64,000 nucleotides of DNA from Epiperipatus broadwayi (GCA_028023455.1 JAQFVV010012496.1:560001-624000); one strand, 5' to 3'; counted from the first letter of the stretch, positions 1-12,524 are shown. Made by a program: numbers and translations. The notes: a model not told the origin generated them from the sequence alone.

Positions 1-104
1 AAGGCAGTTGCACTGACCTCTCGCATTGTTTAGGTGCAAAAACACATAAATATATCATTACTGGCCAACCTTTTCTTAATTTATTCGATTTCTGTTTTTT
101 TATT

Positions 105-482
105 TATCCGATTTCTGTTATTATTTATATATATATATAAAATACATGTATTAATTAATTATTTTGGATTGTAAACAAACTAGTATTTTTTTTTTTAACA
201 ACACGCATTTATTTCAAGCAACAACTTGTTCAAATATGACACCACACAAAGTGCAGCAATGTGCAGGGAGGGGGGGGAGAATGGTCTAACTATTTTTGAT
301 TCTGAAAAAAGGACTTACTTTTTATTTTGCTTTTAAGAAACTTTTTTTTCTTTATTGTTCGATTTCTGGTATTATTTTTATATATAAAAAAAACGAGTAT
401 TAATGAATTATTTTTGATTGGAAACAAAGTAGTAGTTTTGACAACAACTTGTGAAAGACAACATCAAAAAGTGCAGCAATAG
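105..482. repeat. Two diverged direct repeats
   Basis: Two imperfect copies (about 105-262 and 355-482) share the order cgatttctg, an AT-rich run, tattaattaatt, attggaaacaaa, caacaacttgt and aagtgcagcaat. The reverse-strand ORF at 408-737 lies partly in the second copy, resembles no family I recognise and is probably fortuitous. The stretch from 500 to 1250 holds nothing I can identify. Confidence 0.5.
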
Positions 483-1250
483 AGTATCAGGGGTAGGGGA
501 TATGTTAGCATGCAGTGATGGAATGTTCAGAGCAGTGTCCCCTATGGTTTTGCCAATCCGAATGCTTGACCAAAAATGCACTAGTCTAAACAAACCAATC
601 TTGCAATTGCCAAAATGAGCCACAACCTCAGACATTTCATTTATCTCGCAACTATTCTCACACAAACATGACTTTTCCTGTGAGTTATATAAAATCATGT
701 TTGCGCATACCCTATCAAATTTGTTTTCATTTTCCAATCTGTGTAGAGAACCACCGCACTGGGTTTATACTTAGCAGTATGTAATACTATGACAGGTAGG
801 GTATAATATCATTACTTGGAATGAAAATTTTAAGTTAGGGCCAGTTGAATTACAGACACCTTTACATGATGAGGTAGCAATCTGTCAAGTGGGCATATTT
901 GCATAAATTGTAACAAAGCACATAGTGGGTGGGCCGTCAGTATTAGACAGCCTGAAATGGCTAATCTGAATAGAAATGTTTGATTATATGTAAGTTGGGT
1001 CAAATAAATGGTATTTTTATATGTTTTTGCATGTAAACAATGCCATCAAGTGGCTTGTATTAGCTAAACAACTAGTACCATACATTATAAAAATTTTTAT
1101 TGATTCTTTAAAATTTTTGATAACATTGTTACTTCTTTTGAAGGTGGATATTATAAAATGTCTAAAGTTAGCCTGTGGGCCTACCCGTTGATGCATACAT
1201 TTGCAATTTTGCTTTGTCTTCATATGAGAGTAGTATTTTAGATAGGTGTG

Positions 1251-1752
1251 CTTAAAATTTACAAAAAGTATGTTGATGATGTTTTTGTTTGCAGAAATAC
1301 CAATAGTATAAATTTGCTTGTAGAGATGTTAAATAATTTGAATGTCTTGATATGGACTCTTAAAAAAGAACAGGATAAAAGTATTCAAATTTATTTATTA
1401 CAAGAGGTAATAGTATATTAAGTTATAAATTAATAATCAAACCATTGCAAAAAAGGGATATATAAATTGTAAATCAAAAGTACCAATTATGCATAAGATG
1501 GCAAGTTTTAAATCTTTTTTATTTCATAATAAATTATGTCATTATCAAAGTGATAAATTAAAAAATATTAAAGATATTTTCCAAGAAATTGTTGAAGTTG
1601 GTTATAAGATTGAACAGATTAACAATACTTTATGTCAATTTAAAAAGAGTTATAATGATTTAAGGAAGTTGAAGATTGGTAATGAAAAATGGATAACTAT
1701 TCCATATATTTCAAATGCTCAAATAAATTTTTTTAAGGATATATATATATAT
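1251..1752 (+). pseudogene. Penelope-like element, RT C-terminal part and linker (degenerate)
   Basis: In the frame from 1251 the translation contains KKYVDDVFVCRN, then LLVEMLNNLN and LKKEQDKSIQIYL. This is the layout of PLE reverse transcriptases around the YVDD catalytic motif, followed by the (L)N..h...FT.E.E segment. A stop and a frame change follow. Residues from 1489 (HKMASFKSF, GYKIEQIN, WITIPYISNAQ) match the PLE region after the RT, including the typical PYI motif. The reading is cut at 1752 by the family B element and resumes at 3966. The N-terminal RT motifs are missing, so the copy is 5'-truncated and dead. The ORF called up to 1779 reads into the inserted element. Assignment is from motif recognition only. 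Confidence 0.75.
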
Positions 1753-3965
1753 TGTAATGATCCGGAGAATGCGACTTAACGTAAACTGCACTACAGGGCG
1801 CCATCTAGGCATTTGAACCTAGAAAAATTTATAAAGTAGGCAGATACGTCAGTCAAAAAAAAAATTTTTTTTTTTTTTAAATTTTGATTCCGGTCGTTAG
1901 CCCATGTCACTAGCTCAGTGGAATAGCAGAGATTTAATAAGATAATATCTTATCTAATTATATCTCAATATTAAAAAAATAAATAAAATAAGCCACTGCC
2001 AGCAATTAACATACAAAAATTTATTTACGCACATATATATAAGATTTAAAATTATTTTAGTATTAGTTTTACATTTTAACATTTAACATTATTTTTAACT
2101 TTGATTTTTGACTTTAATTTACATTTAATTACTATTATATTCTAATTTTACATTTTAATTAAGTTCGCACAGATAAATTTATGAAAGCTTGTTTATAATG
2201 TTGAATATAGATCGGTTACATAGATTTCACAGTCAAAAACATTTCAAAGTAAACATAAACGATCAAAATACAAAATTATTGATTACTGACAATTGCGGAG
2301 GGAACTTTATACATAACCCAATAGTATTCACCATAAGATACTGGCATTGTCACCAATAACTTAAAAGACATCCGAATAAATACATTTTTGATACTCACCA
2401 TAAGGTATCATGATTTATCAAATGTCTATATATTTTGATCAAATATGAAAACGCAAAACATAGTTAACCAATAAACAATCCATGCAAGCGTCTATAAACA
2501 ACTTAAATTTAATGCATTTTTATTTAGGGTCGAGTATGAATAGACCATATAAATTTGCTTTTGACAATAAACATTCTATCCCTATTTAACCTTAGGCTAA
2601 AATTCGCAGTCAAACTGGCATCAATCCATCTGATATATCGATGTATTCAATGTAATTCGGAATACGGCAGCACCAAAGAGATTAAGAAAAGACATTGACT
2701 CTCAATCAGATAGGAATATTACATCTATCTACGAGAAGAACAATAAAAAAAAACTCCATAGAAAGGAACTGCGTTCTCCATCTTATAATTCCTTCCATAG
2801 GCAAACGGGTGAGTGCGGCGTATATATAAACGATTCTGCCAGTAGCGAATCTCCGACTTCATCTACTAACGACATCAATATATCCAATCCACTGACCCAA
2901 TCTAACAACGACATAAATAACCTAAGATTACCCTCCCCTAATATAACTTTACAAATCTATACAGCCATCCACGCCCGACTTAAGTTTAACATTTATATAA
3001 TTAATTTAACGAAAAACAAAAAAAAATCATGATAAAAACTTAAAGAATAAAAAATAAATAAATGGAAATGATTTTATATAAATAAAAAAAATAAATACAT
3101 CAAATAACACTATTAATAAAGAATTTAGTTTGGTCAGATAGGATTCTATTTGTAACAATTAATTAAATACTAGAAAGTTTAAAATTTAAAGTTCTTAGTG
3201 TTTTCAAATTAATATTGTTCGTTATATCTTAGAAAGTTCTTACGGTTTTAGAAATGTTCATCTTTTACAGTTGCTTGCCATTTGAAATCCAGTGTTAAAT
3301 TTCCCGATGATCCTGTGGTCCTCTGAATATAAGAAAAGCGATGTTTCATTTTTCCATTTTATAACAACTGAAGGGATTGAACGTGCGTCCTTCAATCTCT
3401 TCTCCCGCACCTCCGCACTAACATCTATCTGTCACATCGTAATAATCATAACAACTCCCTAATAATTTTCAACCTTGTCCTTTTATATTCATTTGAAGCA
3501 TTGCATTTACATTATGTCATCGATGCGATGATCCTTTTCGTTGAGGTCCGATTTCCCAATGGATTTCTTTCATTGGCTATTTGTTTCTATTGTTTTCCTA
3601 TCTGACCCATGTTTTTACATTTAAATGCCCAAGGCTGGTTTACATTTGACTAATTAAATTTATCATTTCCATTTCTGATTAATTAACCTGTTTTCCAAAT
3701 CAAAGATATATTTAAAGATAAATTTAAAGATATAATTTTATCTCCAAATCTTTTTAAAATTTAGTTTTAAAATACTTTTTCTTTAATAAAGTTTTATTTT
3801 AATAATTTTTCATTATCTGTGCGATTTAATATATAAGAGTTTAAGATGATATTTAATTTCAATTTTTAATTCTTAAAGAAATTTTTTAAATGCGAACTTT
3901 TTAATTTACTTTCATGTTTAATAAATAAAAAAAAAACAATGTAACGAACATCTGTGTTCGTTACA
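1753..3965 (-). mobile_element. Family B copy 1: solo-LTR-like element, ~2.2 kb
   Basis: Read on the minus strand it begins TGTAACGAACA at 3965 and ends near 1753 with ...CATTACA, giving TG...CA termini in an AT-repeat target. It shares with the copies at 7250-9187 and 61137-63201 a 5' terminal small palindrome, a TATAAAAG box (3480-3487) about 480 bp from the start, and a conserved 3' block of about 200 bp with agatggcgccctgtagtgca, gtagtgcagttta and ccggat-like ends. No coding sequence is visible. These traits fit a solo LTR of a Gypsy-type retrotransposon; a non-autonomous TIR element is the alternative. It interrupts the PLE pseudogene. Confidence 0.65.
3480..3487 (-). promoter_or_regulatory. 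Conserved TATA box in family B
   Basis: TATAAAAG on the minus strand, at the same relative place (about 420-480 bp from the 5' end) in all three family B copies (7715-7722 and 61549-61556 in the others). Conservation in otherwise diverged AT-rich sequence suggests a real core promoter, as expected in an LTR. Confidence 0.5.
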
Positions 3966-4399
3966 ATATATATATAAGGATGTGTTTCATTTTGTACCAC
4001 AAATAATGTTAATAAGTTAGTGAATAATTCTAGAAGTATCATAACTGTCAAAAAAAAAGTAATGTTATGGGACCAAATTTTTGTGGATGTATGTAATTAC
4101 ATATAAGTGAATCAAGGTACAACATAGAGAAACGATTAAAGGAGCACATATTATTATACATGGACATAAAAAGTATAAATAATCATTATTTCATAACTGC
4201 TTTAGTTTTTTTGGATTATGAAAGGACATGTAAATATAAATTTAAGTTTGATCTTGAAAGTGTTAAGATTCCTAATGAAAAGAGAAACTATAATAAAAGA
4301 AACAGGAAAGAGGGAATTTTAATAAATAGAAATAAAATGAATATAATTAATAGACAATCTGCTAATGTTAAAATGCAGGATTCATGGGATTTGATTTGA
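3966..4399 (+). pseudogene. Penelope-like element, GIY-YIG endonuclease end
   Basis: Continuation of the PLE split at 1752. The frame with FCTTNNVNKLVNNSRS matches the PLE linker before the endonuclease. After a frame change at about 4100, GESRYNIEKRLKEH carries the GIY-YIG signature (Y-I-G-E-x-R ... R-L-x-E-H), with a small indel just before GES. The terminal part (from 4160, stop 4397-4399) gives KFDLESVKIPNEKR, INRQSANV and QDSWDLI, which are usual C-terminal features of PLE endonucleases. Frameshifts make it non-functional. Confidence 0.72.
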
Positions 4400-4755
4400 T
4401 GACATTTGTTTGCTGCTGTTATGTTTTTTGAATTTAACAGTCATTGAAGAGGGTTAAAGAATTAACCAAAAGTACTTCTGAAAATTGAAAGACTGTATAT
4501 AATAGTTAATTATCATGATATTTATTATTTTTATTGTTATTACAATACTTTTTAATTAGTGAATATTTTATTTACATTATATATATATATAGTAACATTA
4601 CAGTATCATTATATATTGGCTACTTTAAATTTAAAAACTACAAAAATTTTATTGGCTTTGATTAATTTAATTTTTATGGCTAAGCAACTATAATCATCAT
4701 TTTCATTGGCTGTAAAGAATAGAACATAATCATTATCATAATTAGATATTCTCTC

Positions 4756-5002
4756 ATATTTATATAAGGCTATAACCTTAGTACATGCACTTTGTGTGCT
4801 TAATTTTATTACAAGAGAGACCTCTACAAATCTTAATGCAAGATTCAACTTTATAAAAATAAGAGTGGCTATTTTATCTTGAACCTATTTTTTTTATTAT
4901 ATAGGCAAATAGTCAAATCTTGCATTAAGATTTGTAGAGGTCTCTTTTGTAATAAAATTAAGCACACAAGGTGCATGTACTAAGATTATAACCTTATATA
5001 AA
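4756..5002. repeat. Fold-back repeat, ~93-bp arms
   Basis: The left arm (about 4756-4849) and right arm (about 4912-5002) are reverse complements that share ttgcattaagatttgtagag and taaaattaagcacac. The spacer is about 62 bp. The ORF at 4609-4848 on the minus strand overlaps this arm and is not credible as a gene. Confidence 0.75.
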
Positions 5003-5176
5003 TATCACATGCTGACATTGTGCTTAACAAGTATTAATAATCTCTCATATTAACTTTTATAAAAAAATATTTTTAAAACAGGCAAAACTCACTATACATA
5101 TTGCCACACACAGCAAGCTAGAGTAATCGATGGATGCCAGAAGGTTTGTGCATAAAATTCCCATCTAGTGCCTACT

Positions 5177-5236
5177 CATCCAAATCTCCAAACTAGTTTC
5201 TGGCTTGTGGATTTCATCAGTGAGGAGCCTTGGATC
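5177..5236 (-). ncRNA. Hammerhead ribozyme, family A copy 1 left arm
   Basis: Minus strand: ATCCAA, CCTCA, CTGATGA, a decayed stem II (aatccacaagcca), GAAA, ACTAGT, T, then TGGAG and TTTGGAT. The core residues are intact. Stem II has lost the TGGC/GCCA pairing seen at 41662-41674, and inner stem I carries a mismatch. Probably weak or inactive. Confidence 0.55.
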
Positions 5237-5520
5237 TGAAAACACTGCACCTAGATCTTAGGATCTAATGCAACCCTCCAGCAGCCACTCTTTATCTCCA
5301 TTTAACTACAAAACTATGAGTCTTAAACTGAAAACACCTTAATGTTTTCAATCCAAGCCCATCAGCTTATATAGTCATATGGGTCTGAACTCAGTTCAGT
5401 ATCCATACATTTTGGTGTCTTTGGTTCTTTAATAAGCATAGCCATCACTATCTTGTTAGGAAGGATTGGTTTTAAGCCAATAAGCTTCACATGACCACCA
5501 CTTCTTATGCTTGTGTATAA

Positions 5521-5565
5521 CTGATGAAGGCCACAAGCCAGAAACTAGTCTGGGGATATTGGATG
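5521..5565 (+). ncRNA. Hammerhead ribozyme 3' part, family A copy 1 right arm
   Basis: CTGATGA (5521-5527), GGC-cacaa-GCC stem II, GAAA, ACTAGT and GTC (ending 5550), then TGGGG and TTGGAT. The upstream strand of stem I (ATCCAA...CCTCA) is replaced by unrelated sequence, so this copy lacks a closed stem I. Confidence 0.5.
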
Positions 5566-5690
5566 AGTAGGTACTAGATGGGGATTTTATGCACAAGCCT
5601 TCTGGCATCCATTGATTATTCTAGCTTCTGTGTGTGGCAATATGTATAGTGAGTTTTGCCTGTTTTTAAAAACAGTTATACACAAGCATA

Positions 5691-7249
5691 AGAAGAGGTA
5701 ATCATGTGATATAAAAAATATCATATTATAAAGCATTTTGAATAGTTTTACAGGCTGATTTTTCAAATAGGCTCCTAAATTTGTAATGAAGAAAATATGT
5801 ACACTTTCATTGCTATTCTTATTAAAAGATAAAATTATTGATGTATAAATCAAAAGAAGTGTTGCACACATCCAACTAATAATTCAAAATAGAAATAGAA
5901 AATTGCATTCCTGTTTATTACATTTTATATGTTGTGTGCATGCATGTACCTGGAAGCATCTATAATTCATATTTAAGTGCAAATAACATATAATTGATTT
6001 AGATTTAGTTGCTAAAAATATTTATTTGATAAAAGTTAATTTAAATGTGTGAAAAAAACATCTGAAAATTTTATAGTTGTAATTTATTTATTTGAATAAA
6101 TACTTGTAATATTATTTTGTCTTCAAACCTGGAAATAAAAGATTTTTTTATTGCTTGTTTTAAATATCTTAACTCTAATATTTTGAACAGCTGAAACTAT
6201 GACAACCTTCCTGAAAAAACAAAAAACCCAATGCTTGATGGAGAATATTGTCATGCAGATAGCATATGATAACCAATATAAAAGATTAAACTGGAAAAAT
6301 CCAAGCAGTTTTTTACAAGTTTTACGTGTGTGTAGAACCTAAACTGATTTAAAATTTTAATTAGCCATTTGTTTTCATCTCCTTGTTGGCAAGCTATGCC
6401 TAAAGCTGGGAAGATGTCTTTTCTAGACATATGACTTCTTTTCACCATTCCAAAAGAAAGATGGACCATAATAAAATAATCAGAAATCATCATCAATTTA
6501 AATTGTGAATTCTTTATTTTAATTGTTACATTTATTATAATCAACTACCAGCAGAAAACAAACAAATTGATTTGTAGAGTTACTGCCTCACCATTTAACA
6601 AATCACTGAATTTTCTTCAATAGGAAAATAATAATAAATAGCTAGTATTATTTTGGAAAAAATTGTATTTCATAATTTTGAACAAGTTGCTGACATTATT
6701 TTCCATAAACTATTATAAAAATAATTATCTTTCTTCATTACAGAAACGGATATATATATAAGTCTCAAGGATGTGAATTTTATCTCATCCTCAATTTTAA
6801 ATGGGAACTTACTTTTAAATAATAATTTTAAATTCAAATATTCAAAGGACTAAAGTAGAGCTTTAGTTTAAACAACCTCTAAATGTGAAATGAAAACTCA
6901 ATTTTAATATCTGTAAATAATAAATGACTCAGATTATAGATATTAAACTTGACTTTTTAATTCATATTTAGAGATTATTTAAACTACAGATCATCTTTGA
7001 TCCCCTGAATATTTAAAGACAGTTCTTGTCATTTATTTTTTGGAATTTTAAAATAAATGGATTGAATTTATTCACTCATTTAAAATTATGTGAATAAACT
7101 ACACTAAGTATATATAAAAACAAATACTAAGAGAGAGGTGATATCATCTATAAATTCTGGAGAGTCTATTTGTTTTATACAATTCATTAGAAGCTTCAGT
7201 TAATTCCTGTGTACTTACATATAATCTGAGATTTATTATTGATATATAT
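5691..7249. other. No recognisable gene
   Basis: AT-rich sequence with short ORFs on the minus strand (5587-5871, 6251-6544) that show no known motif. I see no element ends here and no splice-linked coding pattern. Confidence 0.5.
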
Positions 7250-9187
7250 TGTAACGGAATATAATATCCCGTCACATTATTAAAACAAAAGACCATAAAT
7301 AAAAATTGATTTTATTAAAAAGAAAAAAAAACTTAATTTAAAAGCTGTTTAACGTATATATAGATCGCATGATGGACAGCTTTAAAAACTTTTAAAAAAT
7401 AAAAATATTTGAAAGTAATTTTTTTTGTAAAAAGTAAAGATATAAAGATTGATATTTTAAAAATAGAAATAATGTTGATTTCTATAGTCTTAGAAAATGG
7501 AAATGATTGTCTTATTAATTAAATGATTGTTCAAAAGCAAACTACCTCGTGAGGCATGTAAAATAAATTAAATGGTCAGATAAGAGAATACAAAGGAATT
7601 AAATGACCAATCCAAACACGAAAATGACAGCACGGACCATAACTGAAACACGAATGGATTAGTGACGTCTTGCTCGTTGAATCTCAAGATCTAATGATAA
7701 GAGACTAATAAAAATATAAAAGCCAAATTATTATTATAATTGTTATCTTAGAGCTGACTATGAATAGATCGTTATAACTAGCTATATTGCAGATTTTCAC
7801 GATGTGGAAGTCTGCAATAAATTTAATTTTCCGGACAACCAGCTGAGGCCTCTGGATGACAGTTCCTGACCAAATGCATGGCAAGTCGCAGTTTTATTTC
7901 AAAGAAGGACAAAATCTACGAAAGTGATTAAGAAGATGGACTTCTCAATCTATTAAATCCGTAAAGTATGAACTATTGTATCTATCTAATAACTTTCCTA
8001 AAATTGCAAGTAATTAATAACTGAAAATAAGAACTCTTATCTGACTCAAAGAATGCAAATTCAATTATTGATATTTTTATGTAGATGTTTAAGCAATCAT
8101 TTCCAGTTCATTTTTTTTTTGTGTGTATTATGTTTTAACTAAAATGTATTAAATTTAAAGTTTGGTGTAGATAGCTGCATGGATAAAGATTAATAACTAT
8201 GTTTAAATTCGTTTATGTTTAATTTAACAGATTTTAATTTCAGGCTATTTGTTTTGTGGTTGTGTCAGTGCTAGTGGAGAGATATATAGACGTTTATATT
8301 AATGTAATGTGAAGCGTGTTTAGCATACAGGGCAACGTGCCCAACTGAATGCATGACCCCAAAGAGGCAGTCATATCGTTGAAAATGGTCGCAGATGTAT
8401 TTCCTGCACCATTGACCCCTCCTAGCTCTATGGACAGGGATTTATAAGACGGCAGAAAGACCGCTTTCCCCCATACGTAGCACTCTTTAAAAAAAAATTT
8501 ATATACATGATTCCTTAGTCAGACAGAGGCACTTTCCTGATCTAGACCTGGATCATTTCCTTCAAATAATATCACGCTGCCAGATGCACATTCCTGTGGT
8601 GTGATTTTATGCTAGCATCTTCGTATTGCATTGATTGCTACTATATATCTGGAAGCAGGCATTGGGTTGACTACAAACTTTTAGTCTGAGATTGAATGAA
8701 TGTTTTGATAAGTTTTTAAGTGAAAAAAAAAACTATGTAGACTATCTATGCTCGACATACTAAAGTAAAATATAATTTAAATATCCATCTGTGCGATCTA
8801 TTTAAAATAGTAATTTAAATTTAAAAAAAAAAAAAATATTAATGTTAAAATCTAAAAATAAATTTAATCTTCAATTTTAAATGTGCGTTAATAAAAATCT
8901 ATTTGTGTGTTAATTACTGGCAGTGGCTTCTTTTATTTTATTGTTCTAAATATTTAATATATACTTTGAGAATAGAAGTCTATTGAAACTTATAAATGTT
9001 TTAAAATCTCTGCTACTCTATGAGCTAGTGACATGGGCTAACGACCGGAATCAAAATTAAAAAAAAAAAAAATTTTTTTTTTTTTTTACTTACGTATCTG
9101 CCTACTTTATAAATTTTTCTAGGTTCAGATGTCTAGATGGCGCCCGTAGTGCAGTTTACATTAAGTCGCTTTCTCCGGATTGTTACA
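7250..9187 (+). mobile_element. Family B copy 2: solo-LTR-like element, ~1.9 kb
   Basis: It starts TGTAACGGAAT at 7250 and ends GGATTGTTACA at 9187, so the termini are TG...CA with TGTAAC/GTTACA inverted ends, in (AT)n. The 5' end forms a small palindrome (TGTAACGG...CCGTCACA). TATAAAAG lies at 7715-7722. The 3' block from about 8920 (actggcagtggct, gagctagtgacatgggctaa, tctgcctactttataaat, gatggcgcccgtagtgcag) is the reverse complement of 1760-1990 and matches 62960-63180. No ORF. Same interpretation as copy 1. Confidence 0.65.
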
Positions 9188-9240
9188 ATATATATATATA
9201 CACATAAACATTAAAAGCATAAAGCTGAACTAGTCAATAA

Positions 9241-9730
9241 ATAATCAAAATTACCCCAAATTCACAACTCAACCAGACTAACCAAGAAAATAAAATCTAA
9301 AACACTACCAGTGGTTTCACTGTTACAAGCAGACTTCTCAAGTGTGAAGAACTACAAAACTAAACATTACCCACAATTCCACTAACTTCCCATACACCCT
9401 TAATATTAAAAGAACTTTTAAATTAGTTATTTTGATGGAGCTAAGGTGTCCTCATTGAGAGAAATGAAATAAAAAGAACCAAAGAATCTTTATCATTAAA
9501 AATTTATGATTCTGAAGCAATTAATTTATTTAAAAGCTCTTTTAATATTAAGGGTGTATGGGAGGTAAGTGGAATTGTGGGTATTGTTTAATTTGAATAT
9601 GTTGTTATTTTGTAATTCTTTACATTTGAGAAGTCTGCTTGTAGCAGTGAAAGAAAGCATTGGTACTATTTTAAAGTTGATTTTTTTGGCAGGTATGGTT
9701 GAGTTATGAATTTGGGGTAATTTTGATTAT
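9241..9730. repeat. Fold-back repeat, ~200-bp arms in AT target
   Basis: The left arm (about 9241-9435) and right arm (about 9522-9730) are reverse complements with shared landmarks aattaccccaaattca, agcagacttctcaa and catacacccttaatatt. Both ends abut ATATATA tracts, which may hold the target duplication. I saw no other copy and no ribozyme core. Confidence 0.75.
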
Positions 9731-10016
9731 ATATATATATATAAATGTATAATCAATAACAAATCTCTTACAATTGATGCCAAAATTCTTTATTTTAAGT
9801 AGGTAGCTTTAATCTGACTAATTTAAGTGTAGATATAAATTACATTTTAATTTTTAAGTATTTTTTATTTGATCTAAGTAAAGTGATCTTAATAAGTTAA
9901 TGATAATACTTAATAATATAAATTTAAATTGACTTTCTAGCACTGCGATACTATGACAAGAAAAGCTTAGCATTTACATAATTTTAATTGAGCTTAGCAC
10001 TTACAATACCCTCTTG

Positions 10017-10719
10017 TATTACATTCAAATATCAGCCTTTCAAGCTAATTGTGCATACGCTTTTGCGAGTGTTAATAATAATAAATGAATACTTTCTCTC
10101 TAATACAAGATATAGTATTTATGCAAGAATAAAATGAATCCACTTATTTCTATGATTCAAATGCTTATATATGAGCAAATCTGAAGTACTGGCAAGGAAA
10201 GCGTGAAGATGGAACAGTCACTTTAAATTACTATATACGATGTCTGAATGAATGACGTCTGTGAAATTGTCTAGAATTTACTAAATGTCATTCCAACTGA
10301 AACTTAATCATATGTGAATAAGCATTTATTTTATATAGTGTATGTTTACAATTGTATTACATTCAAATATCAGCCTTTCACACTAATTGTGCATACGCTT
10401 TTGTGAGTGTTAATAATAATAAATGAATACTTTCTCTCCAATACAAGATATAGTATTTATGCAGGAATAAAATGAATCCACTTATTCCTATGACTCAACT
10501 GCTTATATATGAGCAAATCTGAAGTACTGGCAAACAAAGCGTGAAGATGGAACAGTCACTTTAAATTACTATATACGATGTCTGAATGAATGACGTTGGT
10601 GAAATTGTCTAGAATTTACTAAACGTCATTCCAACTGAAACTTAATCATATGTAAATAAGCATTTATTTTATATAGTGTATGTTTACAATTGTATTGCAT
10701 TCAAATATCAGCCTTTCAA
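10017..10719 (+). mobile_element. Family K tandem dimer (338-bp unit) with 8-bp flanking duplication
   Basis: Landmark bases recur at exactly 338-bp steps (10021, 10359, 10697), giving two full units and a 27-bp third. The array is bounded by CCCTCTTG on both sides (10009-10016 and 10720-10727), which I read as a target-site duplication. Units carry cagcctttcaag, gagtgttaataataataaatg and gacgtctgtg. The strand is arbitrary. I found no CTGANGA...GAAA hammerhead core in the unit. Diverged copies lie at 18783-18842 and, inverted, at 19572-19990. Confidence 0.75.
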
Positions 10720-11047
10720 CCCTCTTGGTATCATATTCTTAGCAATAAATGAAATAGCCAAAATCACTGTCCTAATATAAATAAGATAAAATTCAAGCAG
10801 CTTGAAAATTTTCTTGCTGTATGAATTTGATCTTTTTTATTTTCATACCGTCTAATTTGTTTAATAGAGTGTTTTATATTGCAAGAAGTACTGTTAAAAA
10901 TTAAGAAATATCTTATGAATCACAGTGTGAAAGAATGAAGGTGATGATTCTTATGTTGGGAAAAAGACCTTTGCTTATACTATCAATGAATCTCATTATT
11001 GTTTATCTACAGATGGGAATAATATTAGTGTTAAGACTGTGTAAATT

Positions 11048-11155
11048 GTCAAGCATTATTAGCCGAGAGGTCAGAACAGCCATCTTGCAAGCAAGCAGTT
11101 GTTTGCAGATGGTTGTTGCGGGCTCGCAGCCCTATGACATATGAAAAAAAAAAAT
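11048..11155 (+). mobile_element. tRNA-Gly-derived SINE copy 1
   Basis: A tRNA-like head with A-box region (tagccgagagg) and B-box region (gggctcgcagcc), then gacatatg and an A-run. It is flanked by a 12-bp direct repeat ACTGTGTAAATT (11036-11047 and 11156-11167). The ORF at 10935-11144 runs through it and is not a gene. Confidence 0.75.
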
Positions 11156-11167
11156 ACTGTGTAAATT

Positions 11168-12444
11168 AATATTTAAGAATTTCAGAAACTTTTAAAAAAA
11201 TACGGTTTCCAAGCAGAATCATAAACTGAAATTAGACCAATAAATATCAGACCAGTTTTTAATTTATTTTGAAAGGCTTTTTCAAGGTGAATTGTTAAAA
11301 ATAAACTTTGTTCACAGAAGCTTTTTTGTGGAGTATATTTGGTGGAAGGAACATTCCAATGGAAAATGTTCTATAGTTTCTTCATTTCTATATTATAGGG
11401 AGAATACTTGATGGATCTATATTCAAAATGGTATCTTATAGGTAAAAAAAAAAGATTAATGGGAGAGCTTTGATATTAAATTAAGAAACCCACGTCTTTT
11501 GGATTCAGGTACCAATATTTAAACTTTTTTACGGAGCACTTATTATACAATAACAGAAAAGCTAGGGTGTTATTTGATGTAGTATTTTTGTTTCCCAGTT
11601 CATATATTTTTCAAAACTTAAATTTGTTATGAAGGGATTGTGAGAGAGAAATATATGCTTATTAATTAATTAATATTTTGATAAAATTATTGTTAATGGT
11701 AGGCGGAGTTACATTTTTTCTTGCTGTTCCGTTGAACTCAATTTTAACTTATTACTGTATTGTAATATCAAGGAAAACTATGCCATTTTCCATTTCAATT
11801 TAAATTATCCGCTTTTGTCTAAATATATATCTTATTTAATTTTACTTTATTAATAAGTGAGTTATAAATAACCTAATATACACATAAAAATATTTAAACT
11901 ATTAATAATAAAATGTATTTCCAGTTTTAAGAGTACTGTGGATTATATAGAGCTATGCAAGTATTTTTTTTTATTATCCCATTTACTTTTTCTAAAATCT
12001 TAGTTAAAAAGATTTTGCTCACATCGTTTTAAGATGTCTTTCTTATCGCGATCATATTTTTCATATATTATTAATTTGAGAACCTTTTTAGAGCAAAATA
12101 AAACCATATGTTGCAAAAAAAAAAACTTCCCTAAATTAAATCACGTGGGATTTGATGTTTTTAATAGAACTTAAAATCTAAATACATAATTAGAGAGCAT
12201 AGGGAAATGATTAAGAAAGAATAAAAATATTGTTCTTAAAACTGATATGTAGTAAATCGAATACAAATTTATACAATGTAGTCTTAAAAAATGAGAATAA
12301 TACAATGCTGTATTCTATTTGAGATTATTTCTTTCTTTAAAAGTATGTACTATATGTGGACCGAATACATAGATGTATTAATATAAATACTATCAAGCAC
12401 TTAATATGGAATTTTGGATCCATCTACTAAAAATGGAGGAAAAA
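11168..12444. other. No recognisable gene
   Basis: AT-rich sequence without a long ORF, repeat match or tRNA/ribozyme motif that I could identify. Confidence 0.5.
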
Positions 12445-12524
12445 TACGGTCGATATATTTCACCTTTTAGAGCATTGAAGGTTATTCATTGTAAATTATT
12501 AATATCACCACTATCGTTGTATAA

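Larger units (their letters stand above)
5071..5690. mobile_element. Family A copy 1, fold-back element with hammerhead cores
   Basis: The arms at about 5071-5222 and 5525-5672 are inverted copies that start aaacaggcaaaactc and include tctggcatcc and the ribozyme region. The centre (5222-5520) carries the family A body, seen again at 12.5, 36.8 and 41.6 kb (ctagatcttaggatctaatgc; ttttggtgtctttggttctt). No coding capacity. Both arms keep the 3' half of the hammerhead, but only the left arm keeps the full 5' strand of stem I. Confidence 0.75.

Noticed and set aside
10213-10290. Hammerhead in family K (ctgaagtactgg; gtctgaatgaatg)
   Set aside because: Neither matches CTGANGA, and no paired stems surround them.
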